Assembly: GCA_001910725.1 (NCBI GenBank)
Contig: MJGA01000002.1
Location: forward strand, 1,054,001-1,118,000
DNA from: Phanerodontia chrysosporium
Lineage: Eukaryota; Basidiomycota; Agaricomycetes; Polyporales; Phanerochaetaceae
DNA: 64,000 nucleotides
Direction: 5' to 3'
Shown: in pieces, positions 14,161 through 26,606 of the stretch
Layout: each line of letters starts with the position of its first letter
Numbering within the stretch: the first letter of the stretch is position 1
Program-made: the position numbers and the translations under genes
Notes under the pieces: model-generated
Database searches by the model: none
What the model was told of the DNA's origin: nothing
The model's input: the letters and a program-made list of their open reading frames with translations, nothing else

Positions 14161-14722
14161 CGCAGCCGCTTCGTTTACATATGCTCATACCCAAACGCTG
14201 TCCGCTTGTTTTTGCCTCCGACATCTTCTGTATCAACTGTATCATTGAAATACCTTGGACCCGCGCATTTTGCGTACGAAGTACGTTCCCATTTCGGCTC
14301 CGTCCACGCTATATCTATGCGGACGTTGCTCAACATCAGCAAGAGCACATGATAGCGTACGCCACTGGCCAAGCCATCTCCAGAGGCACGCTCGACCCGT
14401 GTGAAAGGTAGCCTTGCCATACATCAAGCCAACGTACGACGGCGTTGTGGGCGAATATCATTGTGCCCTAGCCTTTGCCAAACTCGGCTTCCCTCGTCTG
14501 AGGTCACTTCGCAGAACGTTCAGGCCACATACAGAGAAGTACAAGTCAGAGATCCAGATGCATTATGCGCTCTAAGCAACAACAGTGGTAATACATGACA
14601 GTCGTGCATTCATTACGCTCGTGAAGTGTGGTGATGCCCGAATGCCCCAAGAATACGACATAAATTAGAAACAGGCCTGTCCGATCCTTCCAGTAATCCG
14701 GACGCGGGATAGAAACAGGGTG
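14161..14722. other. Convergent intergenic region
   Basis: This lies between the SEM1 3' end and the transporter 3' end. No coding or structural feature is seen beyond the expected 3' UTRs. Confidence 0.45.
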
Positions 14723-16627
14723 TTATGCGCTGACCTTGACCTCGGACATGCTGTGGTCCTTCTCGAGGGCCGCCGCGTCCTTGTCGAGGCCATCGTGGAG
14801 CGAGCTCGACGTCTCGCTAATGAGGCCGAGCTGTGAGGTGTCGTAGCCGTGCTGCGCGAGGTACTCGCGGAAGTTCGCGTCTTCCTCCGCCATGCCGTCG
14901 TGCGACAGCGGGCGAATCATCACAAGCGTGATGATCGCGCTGAGGACGGCGAGGCCGGAGCCGATCCAGAAGGGACCGGTGTTGCCGCGGTCGGTGTCAG
15001 GGCCACCAAAGTCATCGATGATAGGCGGGAACGCTGTGAGTGTGCGCATGAGAGACAAGTCATGGGCAGATGTGAGGACGTGGCTTACCCCAGGTACCGA
15101 CGAACGCGCCGACTTTGCCGAAGGCAGCGGCGAGACCGTAGAACTTGCCGCGCACGGCGGTGGGACCAGTCTTCGCGGCGAGCAGACCCAGGCAGTTGCC
15201 GGGACCGAGCTCTCCGAAGGAGAGGAAGATACCGTAGACAACTGCGAAGGCCGCGATATGGTTCGTGAGCTGGCGGTAGAGGCCAGACATAATGAAGCCG
15301 ATGACGGCCTGGCAGAGGAGACCCGTGATCATCGTCCACTTCGGGCCGAGGATGTCCACAACGAATGCACCAATGATCGTTCCGGGCATGTAGAACAAGC
15401 TGCAAATAGCTGGTCAGGAGCGATCATGATGTCGAGCGGGGAAAAAACTCACTTGATAACAACCGCCCAGCCGAACACGACAGTGAGCGAGTCGCTGCCG
15501 CCGGTGACATTGTTGGTAATCGTGGAGGAGTAGAGGCCGAAGGGATATGTGATGAAGTCGTAGATGAACCAGGTGAGGGCGATACCGATCCATTCCTTCC
15601 AGTAGCGGCGGAAAATGAGCCAGTAGGGCGTCGGCGCGCGTGCCATGGAGTTCTTCTTGTAGTGCGTCGGTTCATCCATGTTCATCCGCCAGATGAGGAC
15701 GGCCATGGCAGGTACGAAACCAAGACCCAGAGACAGGCGCCACACAGCCCTGAGGTGGTTTTCGCCGAAGCTACAGCAAGCCAGTAAGCATTGGTACCAA
15801 ACTGCCTGGACTGCAAGACTTACATCCAGAACAAGACGAGCGGGACAAATGACGAGATGACGAAGCCAAAGTCGATCATGGTGTTAGTCGCAAGAGCGAA
15901 CCATCTGTGCTGGGCGTTCTTGGAGACACCTTCCTCCTCGGACTGCTCCGAGGCAGCGACGGAACCGCATGGGTACTCAGCACCGACACCGATACCGAGC
16001 AGGAATCTATGAGATAGAGTTTAGCGAACGCATGGCGCTTGACAGGCAGGAGACCTACCGCATGGCACTGAGCATCGCCACCGTACCATGGATGCTGTTT
16101 TGGGCGCCTTCGGACGCCGCAGACAGGAGGGAGAAGAGGGCGACGATGGCCGCAGCCGTCATCTGCATGCGGGGTAAATTAATGTGTCTTACGCGAGGGC
16201 GTGGAGGCGCGCACCATTCCGAACTTGCGACCAAACTTGTCTGCGAGGTAGCCGAACGAGAGCATGCCGGCGACCTGGCCAGCGAAGGTGACCGAGGACA
16301 GGGTCGTGCTGTACGACGTCGGCATGTCGGTGCCATAGATCCGCTTGAGACCTGCGTGGGCGATCAGGGCGCAAGTCACGAGACGAGACTAGATAGAGGA
16401 CTCACATGTGTTGACCAGCCCGATCACACCGTTAGCGTAGCCTGAGGATAGCAAGTGTGAGTCACTGCACACGACACGTCTACGGCGCGAGCATACCATC
16501 TGAGAAGAGGGCCGTGCCGCACCTGGGGAAGACGAGGTAAGCAAGAGATCGCGGGGAAAGACGTGGCGAAGAGGACGTACGCGAAGATGAGGGAGACCTG
16601 GCGGAGACTGGACGGCTTTGCCGACAT
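14723..16627 (-). CDS. GIT1: MFS transporter, GIT1 / phosphate:H+ symporter subfamily
   Basis: A 12-span major facilitator. The spliced protein starts MSAKPSSLRQVSLIFACG and then ALFSDGYANGVIGLVN, a GIT1-type first helix. The MFS signature GYLADKFGRKFGM follows helix 2-3, then FLLGIGVGAEYP and LGFVPAMAVLIWR. The late helices contain ELGPGNCLGLLAAK, AVRGKFYGLAAAFGKVGAF and VGTWAFPPI, close to the GKxGA block of the phosphate/glycerophosphodiester symporters. The family imports glycerophosphoinositol or glycerophosphocholine, or phosphate; which substrate applies here cannot be told from sequence. The cytosolic tail is acidic and Ser-rich. About nine short introns interrupt it. Membrane residues look intact. 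Confidence 0.85.
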
Positions 16628-19330
16628 TTTTGAGGACGAGTACCCACGGGAGGCTGGGGAGCAGGCGAGGGAGGACTGTGGGCATGTCTTGCAGATACGG
16701 GCTGGTACTTATCCTCTCGAGCACACTCGCGCTTTGATTGATGCCCGCCACGGGGATAATCTTTTGGTCGGGCGCTTGCCCCGTCGGGGTACAAACGTGC
16801 GTCATTTTGATCCCATCAGATTAGATCGGGGGCCTGTCCCTTGCGCGCCCTTCACATGTTCCTCTGCGACCGCGTGCTCGCCACGGCTGCCCCGGACGTC
16901 CTCCTCAATTTTCAGTCGCCCTCGCCCCCGACAGATGTTTCATGCACAGTGCCTGTAACCTACGTTTGCCAGAACACCCGTAGCGACCACCAGAATAGCA
17001 CGACCGTGCGTGCCCCTCGTGCGGATCTGCAATGTGTATCACAAAATCCCGAGGTGGACAGTCGGTGGGACTTGCTCCGAGCACGGCGTCTCCTTAGCTT
17101 TCTGTTCAGCGCAAATTTCTCCGGCTTCTTCGCTGAGGAGCCCCTCCGCTCTTCCGCGGGTGCGGCACGCTCGACACCGCCACCAGGCAGGTACGAGATG
17201 CTCTCGAGAACGTGTGCGCGGCGATGTGGCTCTTCCGTGGCCCATCTCACCGCAGAGCAATCCTCTTGTTTGCCCACATGTCCACTTGCTGACTTTTCGC
17301 TATCTCGCCTGCTCGTGAGACCTTTCCTTCTTTCGTGGCTGCGCATCGGCTGGGCCGGCGGACCCCCTCTCGACAAGTTAGTAGTTCCGGGAGCATGACG
17401 GCACGATATTAGCGCAAGAAACTATTTGCCACCGCCGAAGCTGCTGTTTGCACCCTCCCGCCCCCGGCGAGCTGACAGTATAATTTTTAATGAATTTGTA
17501 GACGAGCTCGGCGTCGCCGGATTATTCTCGAATTTTCAGCCGTCTGACCGGCCGCCTAGGCCGCCGCCGCACGTCGGTTGCAGTCCATAGACTTGCGTCG
17601 TCGCCATACAACGCGCACGAACGTGCCTAGGATGTTCAGGAATAATGCACAGCAAGGTTAGCCTTCCGTCAGACTGGTCGTGTGAGCTCAATTCGACCTG
17701 TGAAGGTGACGCGCTGCAGGCGACCACCGAGGAGTTTGCTGCCACCAGGATGCGCGCTTCGTACCACATGGCGCACCAGCCACTTTACGAGAGACACACG
17801 CTTGCGGCCGCCATCTTCGCACAGTCGCAGGCGCGCCCTTACGGATTGCAAAGCAAGATAACATGGAATATTTTATACGACCTCTGCAATTTCCCAATTT
17901 TACGCTCAGCTGAATCGTGGACGACCATGTCTACATCCTCCGCCAGTTTAGCAGCGAGGTACGGCACTCGTGGGCCATGCCTCGCCGCTAGACAGGCACC
18001 GAGGGGGTACATGCTCCGTAGTCGATTTTGGGTCCTGTGATCCAGCCCCACGCATCTGCTCCGTGGCGCGACGCCCGCCCACCCGACCAGATCGAGCCTA
18101 GCTTGTAAGACTTTTTCGTCACTGCGTAGCGGAGTCTGCGCCCCTTCCGTCGGCACCACAAAGGATCACCGGCGCGCCCACGGTACAAGAGCTGAGGCGG
18201 ATGTTTCCCTTCCTACGGTGGCAGCTGGTGGTGGAACAAGCCGAGCACGTTCTCAAGCATATGGACTTAGGAGGTTGGCGAAGATCGAGGAGGCCGCTCC
18301 TGGCATATGGTGCGAGGACCCTTAAACCTGGCGTGTACTTGGCTGTCATCTCCTAGACACTCCCGCAGGGGCTCGTTTCCATCTTTTCACACACCACCTC
18401 CCGCGCGCATTCAAGGACGCACATGCATTTTCGATCATTGCTCGGAGTCCTCCATTCGTCTCGGGGGTCGGTGAGTTCCGCGGCCTGCATTTGAAGTCAG
18501 AGACCACTCCTCGCGGTTGACTTCTAGCGCGCAGCACCTGATCGCGCTTCAAATACGGCATGCACGGGAACACTATGAACGTTCGCGCCAGTCCCGCTTT
18601 CCTGTCTCAGTACTCAAGTTTCAATATCTGCGCCACACGTTCTGCTGCGTAACCATTCTACGTGTCGCCTGACGCCTTAACACGCACCCAACGGTCGAGT
18701 CACGTGCTTTCTTTCTCCTACCTATAATGCTGGAATGCAGTGATAAGTACTAACTACGACAGCCTGGATGTCCTAGAACTGATGAGCCGATGCAGATATC
18801 ACGCATAGATGCATACGTTAGATCGCAAGCTCATGACGACCGTAGTTTGGACCGTAGAGCTTGTCCACATCCGGGCGGGAGTCATGGACTGAGCTCCACT
18901 TCACATCTTGACCATTCTGGCTAGGGAGATGCGAGATGCGGACCCTTCATCCGTCTCATTTCTGTGGGTCCAGATACTGTCTTCATCTCTGTGCGCAATT
19001 GATATCGGACCTACAGTCAAGCCTTTGATCCCCCTGCTGCGGAACCGCCGTGATGCACTAGCAGGGCACAGCGAGCCACGTAAAGCCTACAACGACTGCC
19101 TCTCTGCCCTGCTGCGGAGATACAGACCCTTCAGAATGCTGCGGGAAGTTGACACTTGCTCTGCATTCACGCAGGTCACGCTTTGCTGCGCTGCGGTCCT
19201 ACCAGACTACTAAGAGTGCTGTTCGCAACCTCCGGCTCCGATGCCTGCCAGGGTCCCGAGGGAAAGTGTGCTACGTATAAGAGCGGTAGGGCTACACGCC
19301 AGAATGCTCATCACACCCCATTTCTCAAAC
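16628..19330. other. Gene-poor 2.7-kb region between divergent genes
   Basis: This separates the GIT1-type gene (-) from the DUF6593 gene (+). Several open frames cross it (for example 16841-17398 +) but none shows a domain, a good start context or sensible splice junctions. The part near 16.6-17.4 kb is probably promoter and leader of the transporter. I saw no tRNA, LTR, terminal repeat or transposase remnant by eye. A decayed element or a noncoding RNA is possible but not shown. Confidence 0.4.
19276..19281 (+). promoter_or_regulatory. TATA-like element before DUF6593 gene
   Basis: TATAAG lies about 50 bases before the ATG at 19331, a plausible distance for a short leader. It favours 19331 over the in-frame ATGs at 19241 and 19304, which would be upstream of or at the expected transcription start. 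Confidence 0.4.
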
Positions 19331-20097
19331 ATGATCGTTGCGGAAAACCTCGCGTTGACGCTCTCCCCGGACAACGTTTCCAATACGACGCTCGTGTCGG
19401 AGACGGGGGAACGCCTCTACATTGTGATTACCGAACATACCAAGAAGGACACTATCACCACTGTGAGGAACGCTCGTGACGATGTCATAGCGTCACTCGA
19501 GTGGCGGGATGTCCTGCCCGACAGGGTCATCTTTGGGGACACGAAGCCCACGTCAATGGCGGAGTGGATGAGGCGAAGCGTCATACCATTCAAGGAGTGA
19601 GTTGATCAGACTTATCTCAGGGCCGTGCCTATACCGACGCGATCAGCGATATCACTTTCACCGACGATGAAGGAAGAAAGTACAAATGGAAGGGAAATTC
19701 CGCAGGACGCTCGTTTGAGGTACGCTGACGCTAAGCTTGCTATAATAATCTGAGGTTCACCCTGTGCAAGCTCTCCTGCGCAGATGACAACTTCTCTACG
19801 ATAATTGCCCGTTTCCAGCGCAGCAGACGCGTGCACATGTCGGTGCCGCCGGAGACGGATGCGAGTGCCTCCACGCTCTCCCTCGCACCTACTCTTGTCA
19901 ACCACACACAGACCCCAGCAATCCTCACTCTTGCTCCTCGGGCGCAGCAGATTCAAGACTTGGTGGTGGCGTCCTTTCTCTTCCTGGAGAAGACTCGTAG
20001 TATCAACGAAACCGAACATCAAAGCCGCGCTGACATGTTGGGATCGCCGATGAAGCCTGTTGGGAGGAATGTTGCGGTCGTGGACGGGGGCGTTTGA
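19331..20097 (+). CDS. DUF6593 family protein
   Basis: A basidiomycete-enriched small cytosolic protein family of unknown function. Three exons (19331-19596, 19647-19719, 19771-20097) give about 220 residues. Family blocks in order are AENLALTLSPDNVSNTTLV, ERLYIVITEH, VRNARDDVIASLEWRDVLPD, FTDDEGRKYKWKGNSAGRS, then IARFQRSRR and the C-terminal helix APRAQQIQDLVVASFLFLEK. No signal peptide or membrane helix is seen. Mushroom genomes usually carry many paralogues, often poorly expressed or developmentally regulated; that is family knowledge, not visible here. The ending (RADMLGSPMKPVGRN) is variable. Confidence 0.8.
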
Positions 20098-20195
20098 TGT
20101 GACGAGTCTGTTTGGATTCCAATGCAGATTTCTCAATCGTCGAGTTACCAGACCGATGTTTGACTTACGAGGAGAGTCAGCACCGGACACCCGCT

Positions 20196-20220
20196 GATGC
20201 GCCGATGCGCCGATGACGCC
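20196..20220. repeat. Minor tandem repeat
   Basis: Two exact and one imperfect copy of GATGCGCC lie in tandem downstream of the DUF6593 gene. No function is suggested. Confidence 0.5.
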
Positions 20221-21381
20221 ACGAAGGCCGCTGGGCGTCAACGCTACTACTAGTTGAGTTCGTTGTTGCCCCACGGTCATCATCATCACAATTCATGATG
20301 TTAGCCTTCCCATGTTCATCATCATTATACGTTGTTGTACCGTCGTGGGTGTTATGATAACCCTAAAAGCATATCACCCATCCTGTCACACGAATATTCT
20401 GGATGTAAGACAATGAGCATGATTAATGGATCCATGGTCCAGCCACTCCGTCGCGACGCTTGCAACTGGCTGTTTGCGGATAGAGCAAGCTGTGCCAGAG
20501 AAAGGTATCTTGCAAAGCCAAGAAAACTCGTCTGTGCCAAGATGAACTGCCATTTGCCAAGCATATGGAGTGCTATAAGTTTCGCAGCGAAGTCAACGCT
20601 GCGCTTCAGCGGTCATGCACACCACGCCCGACATGAGAACATTGCTCGTTGTCACCCTCCTTCGAATCGTCTTCCTCGAACCGTATCCGCCATCTTAGGC
20701 GGAGGGTGGTGCAATTCTCGAACCCAAAAACGAAGCGACAAGGCCCGCGACCTTGGTAGGCCCTTTCTTGCTGCCTCATGGCCGCCATTTACTATCACCG
20801 CAGTGCATGGGCGACGGTGCCAACTCGCCTTCTCCAGCTGCAGGAAGATTGCAGTGGTGACAGATGCCTAGTGCAGGGTTTTCAGGACCCTGAAGCACGA
20901 GACGTCCCTCCCAGTCCACATGAGACCGTTGTCAATCTCATCGGCAGATCGCACTTTCGGCAGACGGAAGTGTGTCCTTTCCGCTTTTCCGCTTTCCTTC
21001 GGATCGCTCAGTGCAGTTTTCGAGGTTTCGCATTCCGTTGAGCACTCCCGGCGGAGCCGGACCGCCTAAAAACTGAATGCCGGACGACCATCGTCGATGT
21101 AAGTAGTCATGTAACGCCTTGCGTCGAAGTCGGGTAACAAAGGTAACACCTCTCTACTTATCGGTCAATAACAGTCAACTTTCGATTGGATAGGCTTTGC
21201 CCCGCACTGACTTTGATCTCTCCACGCGCCATCATCAAGTGACCGCTGTTTCCCCACGGGCCATGCGCTGAAGCGATATCCCCTGGCAATTGGGCGTCCC
21301 ATCAGAGCATTCGCGGCTCGGAAATACCCTAAGTCTCAGGCTCCGTGAGCGATGCTGGCTTTGGAAGGTCGCTCTGGGACA

Positions 21382-21387
21382 TATAAA
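21382..21387 (+). promoter_or_regulatory. TATA box immediately upstream of permease ORF
   Basis: TATAAA lies only two bases before the first ATG (21390). Transcription from it would start inside the first codons, so translation may begin at the in-frame ATG at 21453, which has a very good context (ACACCATGG). Confidence 0.45.
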
Positions 21388-21389
21388 GC

Positions 21390-23434
21390 ATGGCTCAACG
21401 CTCATCTCATGAGGAGCTCGAGCTCGAACCCCTCCTCGACGACCCAGACACCATGGCCGACCCCCGCGACTCCGTGGATGACAAGGTCGACCTTGAGAAA
21501 GTCGACAACCACTCCGTGACTCGGAGCGTGGACGATGTGTCTCCAGAGGAGCGAAAGCTCGTGCGGAAGCTGGACTCCAGGATCATGCCCATAGCGTGCA
21601 TCTTGTACCTGTTTGCCTGTGAGTCACGGACTTCGTCGCCATTGAGCGCGGCGACCTGACACTCTATAGACTTGGACAGGTCGAACCTTGGGAACGCCCG
21701 CTTGCAGGGTCTGCCGCAAGACACTCTTGGGGGCGATCCTAACGGGATGCTCTTCGACTGGGTGAACTCGGCGTTCTTCTTCTCATATGTGCGTCACCAG
21801 CTTCTATGCTGTGCTTTCACTTATGATGCAGCTCTGTAGATCCTGTGTCAAATCCCCGCAACAGTCCTGTCCAAGCTGTTCCCGCCACGCATATGGATCG
21901 GCTGTGCGACAATAGGCTGGGGGTTGTCCTCCACACTGATGTCTACAGGCTACAACTTTGCTGGTCTGGTCGTCTGTCGAGTCTCTCTAGGCATCTTCGA
22001 AGCTGCGTTCGGGCCAGGCAGTACGTCTCTTCTCCAATTTACCGCGAGCCACGCTTACTTTCTGGATCAGTCCCATTGTACATGTGTACGTTTCCGCCTT
22101 TCGCGGGTTCGTGACTTGTCTTACTTGAGAATCAGCGCTATGGTATACAAAGCAGGAGATGGGTCTCCGCATGGCGTACTGGTTTGGCTTTGCCGCAGTA
22201 GCAGGGTGCGTGTCAACGACATGCTGATCACTCGCACGAAAGGTCTGACTCTTGCGCAGCGCGTTCGGTGGCTTGATTGCCTTCGGCGTTCAGAACGCAA
22301 ACATCGACATTGCGAATTGGCGGCTTCTGTTCATTGTCGAAGGTGTCCCTACAGTGTGCCTCGGTTTTCTAGCGATGTGGCTATTGCCGGACCGCCCGGA
22401 GGAACCCCGTTCCTGACAGAAGCTGAACGCAAGCTTCAACTCGACCGGATGAATCGGGGCCTGCGCGCTGATGTTGGGCGAACTGTCAACAAGGCACACA
22501 TTGTAGCCGCTTTCAAGGATTGGAGAGTAAGTCGGCATCTCTAGTCATGCACTTTGAGGCTGACTTGCGCAGATCTATATGGCCGGTATCATCTACTTCG
22601 GAGGCAACTGTGCGCTTGCCTCGATATCTGCCTTCCTTCCCACCATCATCAAGACCTTTGGATACAGTGAGTCGCCTGAAACACGGTATAGATCGACGTC
22701 CTGACTCTATAACATCAGCCAACGCTCGTGCACAGCTCCTGACCGTGCCGCCATACGCCGTATGCGCTGTGGTCCTGTGCCTGACTTCGTACACGAGTGA
22801 TCGTCTCCAAAGTAGAGGTCTATGCGTCGCCCTTGCGAGTGCTCTTGGAGGAGTTGGTTATCTGATCCTTCTTCTCGCGACACACAACAATCACGCTCGC
22901 TATTTCGCCACTTTCTGCATCACGAGCGGGACGTACACCGTCATTGGTGTTGTCATTGCCTGGTGTGAGTACCCAACGCTGCGCTTGACACGGCAAAAAA
23001 TCTCACCCTCTCTTAGTCTCACATAATCTTGGGTCGGAGACCAAGAGGGCAACAGGTATCCCGCTTTACATGGCTATCGGACAATGCGGTAGTGTTCTCG
23101 GAAGCCATCTGTTCCCTGCCAGCGAAGGGCCGAGATACATTAAAGGATTTGCCGTATCATGCGCTCTGGAGTTCTTTGGCACGCTATGCGCCATAATCCT
23201 GACGGTATGCACCTGGTGTCTGTGTCGTCCAACCGACTTTTCACGCGTCCTGCTGCAGATATCCTACCGCATAGATAATCGCCAGCGTGATCGCAAGTAC
23301 GGCAAGGTTCAGAACACCGAGGCGACCGTGGAGACAAGAGAGCTTGCAGACAAGGTGAGTCCGCATCTGCATTTCTGTGTAGTCTGAACTTAATGTCACG
23401 GTTCTAGGCTCCTATGTTCCGTTATGTGCCGTAG
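21390..23434 (+). CDS. MFS permease, anion:cation symporter family (DAL5/TNA1-like)
   Basis: A 12-span plasma-membrane permease of the family that takes up allantoate, nicotinate, pantothenate or similar organic anions. The acidic N-terminus precedes helix 1 (SRIMPIACILYLFAYLD). The ACS signature RSNLGNARLQGLPQD comes next. Other helices contain FFFSYILCQIPATVLSK, GWGLSSTLMSTGYNF, GIFEAAFGPG, WRLLFIVEGVPTV and GIIYFGGNCALASISAFLP. The tail is IDNRQRDRKYGKVQ... ending APMFRYVP. About nine introns of 50-60 nt join in frame. Two ATGs are possible (21390, 21453); the TATA position favours the second. Substrate cannot be predicted. Confidence 0.85.
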
Positions 23435-23777
23435 CGAGCCGGCGGGAGATGCTGCATATTTTACTTTCATATCACTTTCATCTTGTTGTATTTTCTACGT
23501 GCGTGGTAATATACATAGGACCTACTGGACGAGAAACCTTCGTGGAAGCAAATCCGATCGCGTTTGCAGTGCAGATGCGAGACACGCGTCTGGCGCATTA
23601 CTTGGCACGTGATAGACACCTTGCTTGTGCCCGCCATCAGTCCCCAGTTTTCACCTTGACCACTCGGCGGCTTTGCTGGTCTGCGTAAAGACATACCTGA
23701 GCCCATCTACCCGCACGAGACTGAACGAGGCCAACACTGACTGCGACCGCACGGCTCATCCACCCACGATCATCGCG
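23435..23777. other. Intergenic between permease and Rrm4-like gene
   Basis: This short same-strand gap holds the 3' UTR of the permease and the promoter and leader of the RNA-binding protein. No other feature is seen. Confidence 0.4.
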
Positions 23778-26606
23778 ATGGCGACAGAGTACCACACACA
23801 GTTGGATCACACCGGCCGCCAACCGCACCCATATCTGCACGAGCCCGTGCTCTACATCTCGGGTCTCCCGCCACATGTCACAGATCAGGCCCTAGCCACC
23901 GCATTTGTGAACTGTGCGCCCTTCAGGCCAAACATCCCGCGCGATGGCACCAACAGGCCGCTCTCGGGGACAATTGAGTTCAAGTACATCGAGAAGGGTG
24001 CGTATTCGCCGCCGTCATCGTGCATGAGTGCTTATTGCGACCGTGTTTTGCAGCTGAGAAAGCGTTGGCCACGCTTCACGGCCGTCCGATACCCCTACTT
24101 CAACCACCCGTCCAGCTCATCCTCTCCCCGTACCCGTCTACGACACCACCCACCCCGCTACCGCCACCGTCCGCCCAACCGCGCTTAGTCAAACACCTCC
24201 CACCGGGCTACACCGAGTCGCAGCTGTACGATCTCTTCCGACCGTTTGGCGCACTGGCATCCGTACGGACGCAGGCGGGCTTTGGGAAGGACACGGGTAT
24301 CGTGGAGTTCTGGAGGGAGGAAGACGCCAGGGAAGCTGAGGAAGCCATGCACTGTGCGGACGTCGAGGGGCAGAACATTGCCGTGCAGGTCTACATGCCG
24401 AAGAAGGCTGGCGCGACCATGTCCGAGTTCAACGTTGCTGCTCCGACGTTCGTGCCACAGGGTATGATTATGCCGTATCCGCAGGTCCCTCAGGTACGTT
24501 GCGCGACACTCATGTATGCGCTCTAGTATCTAACGTCTCGCATAGTACATACCACCCCCGCGATCCCCGTATCAGCCTCCACGGAGCCCTTTGCCATTAG
24601 TACACGGTCCTGGCCAGCAAGTCCAGTTCGCGCCGCTCACAGGCCCTGGTGCCAGCCACAGTGGCTTGATCGATCCTTGTAATCTCTTCATCAAAGTAGG
24701 AGCCATTCAGGCACGTTATTATGCGTATGCTGACCCCATCATAGAACCTCGATACATCTATTGACTCCAATGGACTATTCTCCCACTTCCGTCAGGTAAG
24801 CATTTATTAGACGCGCTTTCGCATGCACATCATATGCTGACTGAATAATCCAGTTTGGACAGATTGTTAGGTGAGCTCCATCTACCTGCATGTGCTTATG
24901 TCTTGCGGCTGAAGCCGAGCAGTGCACGGGTGATGCGTAATGAGAACGGTGAGAGCAGAGGTTTCGGCTTCGTCTCCTACCAGTCACCAGACCAGGGTAC
25001 GTAGCCTATATCATGATGCAAGATTACTCCACTTTTCTCATCGTCACCTGTAGCCGCACATGCTATGCAATCTATGAACGGCGTTGTGCTTGGAAGCAAG
25101 CAACTTGTCGTGCGCTTGCATGAGCCCAAGCAGCTGCGGCAAGAGAAGCTTGCAGCACGCTTCGGTGGCCACAACAACCACCCGAGAAGCCACAGTGGTG
25201 CTACAAGTCCCGCCGCAAGCGAGGCTGGCGACACTTTCTCAAATTGGCCAAGCCCAAGTCATCGGTCCATGGCCCTCGGATCCCCGGTCATGGGCCATGA
25301 CCGACCGGATCGCACGCGCAGGGGCTCAGGCAGTTACTATCAGGTGCGACAGACGCGTCTCAACACGTTATGCATCAATGTGCTCACCATGGTGTGACCA
25401 GGCTGCGCTATCGGGCACTCTCAATCTGCCAATGCGCTACGATGATCTCGCTGCGCTCTCTCCTGTTGTACGGAAGGAGGTTATCTCAGGCGAGCTCAGC
25501 AGACGGATCAAGTCTATGGACACAGTGCCCGCCGAAGATCTCGAGCACATTGTCGACAACATTGCTGCCCTCTCTCTCAGTGATGTCCTGAGCGCGATCC
25601 AAGACCCTGAGAAGCTAGCTGAGCGCGTGCAGCAAGCCACTACACAGCTGAACATTCCTAAGACTTCGCAGTCGAAGCCGCCTTCGAGGCCCGCGTCTCA
25701 AGATTCCCGGCAAGCGGATGCACTCAACGCGCCCGCTTCAGCACCAGATCACCCTTCGACGCCAATCTCTATGCCTGCCTCTCTCTCTACACCGCCCAGG
25801 ACGGAGTCACCGTCTGGTTCTGTGCCACCTACCTCAGAGAAGGAGCGCATGGCTGCCGCTATCGCGAAGTTAGAGTCGTCTCAGGTTGCCGAACTGACTG
25901 AGCTCATCATGAGCTTGCCGAAGCGCGAGCGCGCTATGTGCCTTTTCAACGTGGAAGTCCTACGCGCCAAGGTTGCAGACGCGAAGATGGTACTCGAAAG
26001 CGACGACGGCGAGGAGCCCGCGAAGCCGGAGCCTGCGACACCACAGGCGAAGCGTATCGCGCCTTCAAGTGAAGCCTCGCCTCAGACGCCAGACCTGTCG
26101 TCGCGTGGCGGATCCGCGGCTGCTTCGCCTGCGCCAACAACGCCGAGCACCGCGACGGCGTACACCATTGCGAGCCTCGCTCGTATGCCTGCGGTCGAGA
26201 TCATCCGACTTGCGAATGCGCCGCCCGCGGGCTTCCCACTCCAGAAGGCCGATCCGCTCGTGGTCAAGGCGACAGACGAGTTCATCGACAGCCTGAGAGA
26301 CAAGCCTATCCAAGTCCAGAAGCAGGCGCTTGGTGACAAGCTGTGAGTGCCTGACGCTTGATCCTGACTTTCGACCCTTGGCTGACAATCCTGCGTAGGT
26401 GGCGTATTGTGAAAGCATTCGGTGTCAAGGGCGCTGTGAGTGTGCTCGAAGTCTATCGTAGATGGTTTGCTGACCGTCTCGCACAGCCCAAGATGACTAT
26501 CGCACTGCTGGATCAAGAGGACCTTCGCGCTCTGGCGCATTTAATGAACAGCTACCCTCAAGTTTTGAAGGAGAAGACCTTCCTCATACAAGGTGCCGCG
26601 AAATAA
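23778..26606 (+). CDS. rrm4: Rrm4-like RNA-binding protein: three RRMs plus MLLE-type C-terminal domains
   Basis: The protein begins MATEYHTQLDHTGRQ. RRM1 (EPVLYISGLPPHVTDQAL) and RRM2 (PRLVKHLPPGYTESQLYDLF) lie close together. After a Pro-rich spacer comes a classical RRM3 with RNP2 LFIKNL and RNP1 RGFGFVSY. A Ser/Pro-rich linker leads to three helical segments that look like MLLE/PABC modules: VVRKEVISGELSRRI onward, KLESSQVAELTELIMSLPK with LFNVEVLRAKV, and a last one around VKATDEFIDSLRDKP. This tandem-plus-single RRM and multiple MLLE order is that of Ustilago Rrm4, which carries mRNAs on early endosomes along microtubules through the adaptor Upa1. The alternative, a divergent poly(A)-binding protein, is less likely because there are three RRMs, not four, and several MLLEs. 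It has about ten introns. Confidence 0.8.

Larger units (their letters stand above)
20098..21389. other. Intergenic 1.3 kb
   Basis: No gene is seen between the DUF6593 gene and the MFS permease. It contains a small tandem repeat at 20196-20220 and runs of ATC/ATG triplets near 20277-20335. The part from about 21.1 kb on is likely promoter of the permease. Confidence 0.4.

Noticed and set aside
16841..17398. 185-codon plus-strand open frame
   Set aside because: It lacks any domain, has Cys/Arg/Ser-biased composition as in antisense GC-rich DNA, and has no splice or start context; it lies in the upstream region of the GIT1-type gene.
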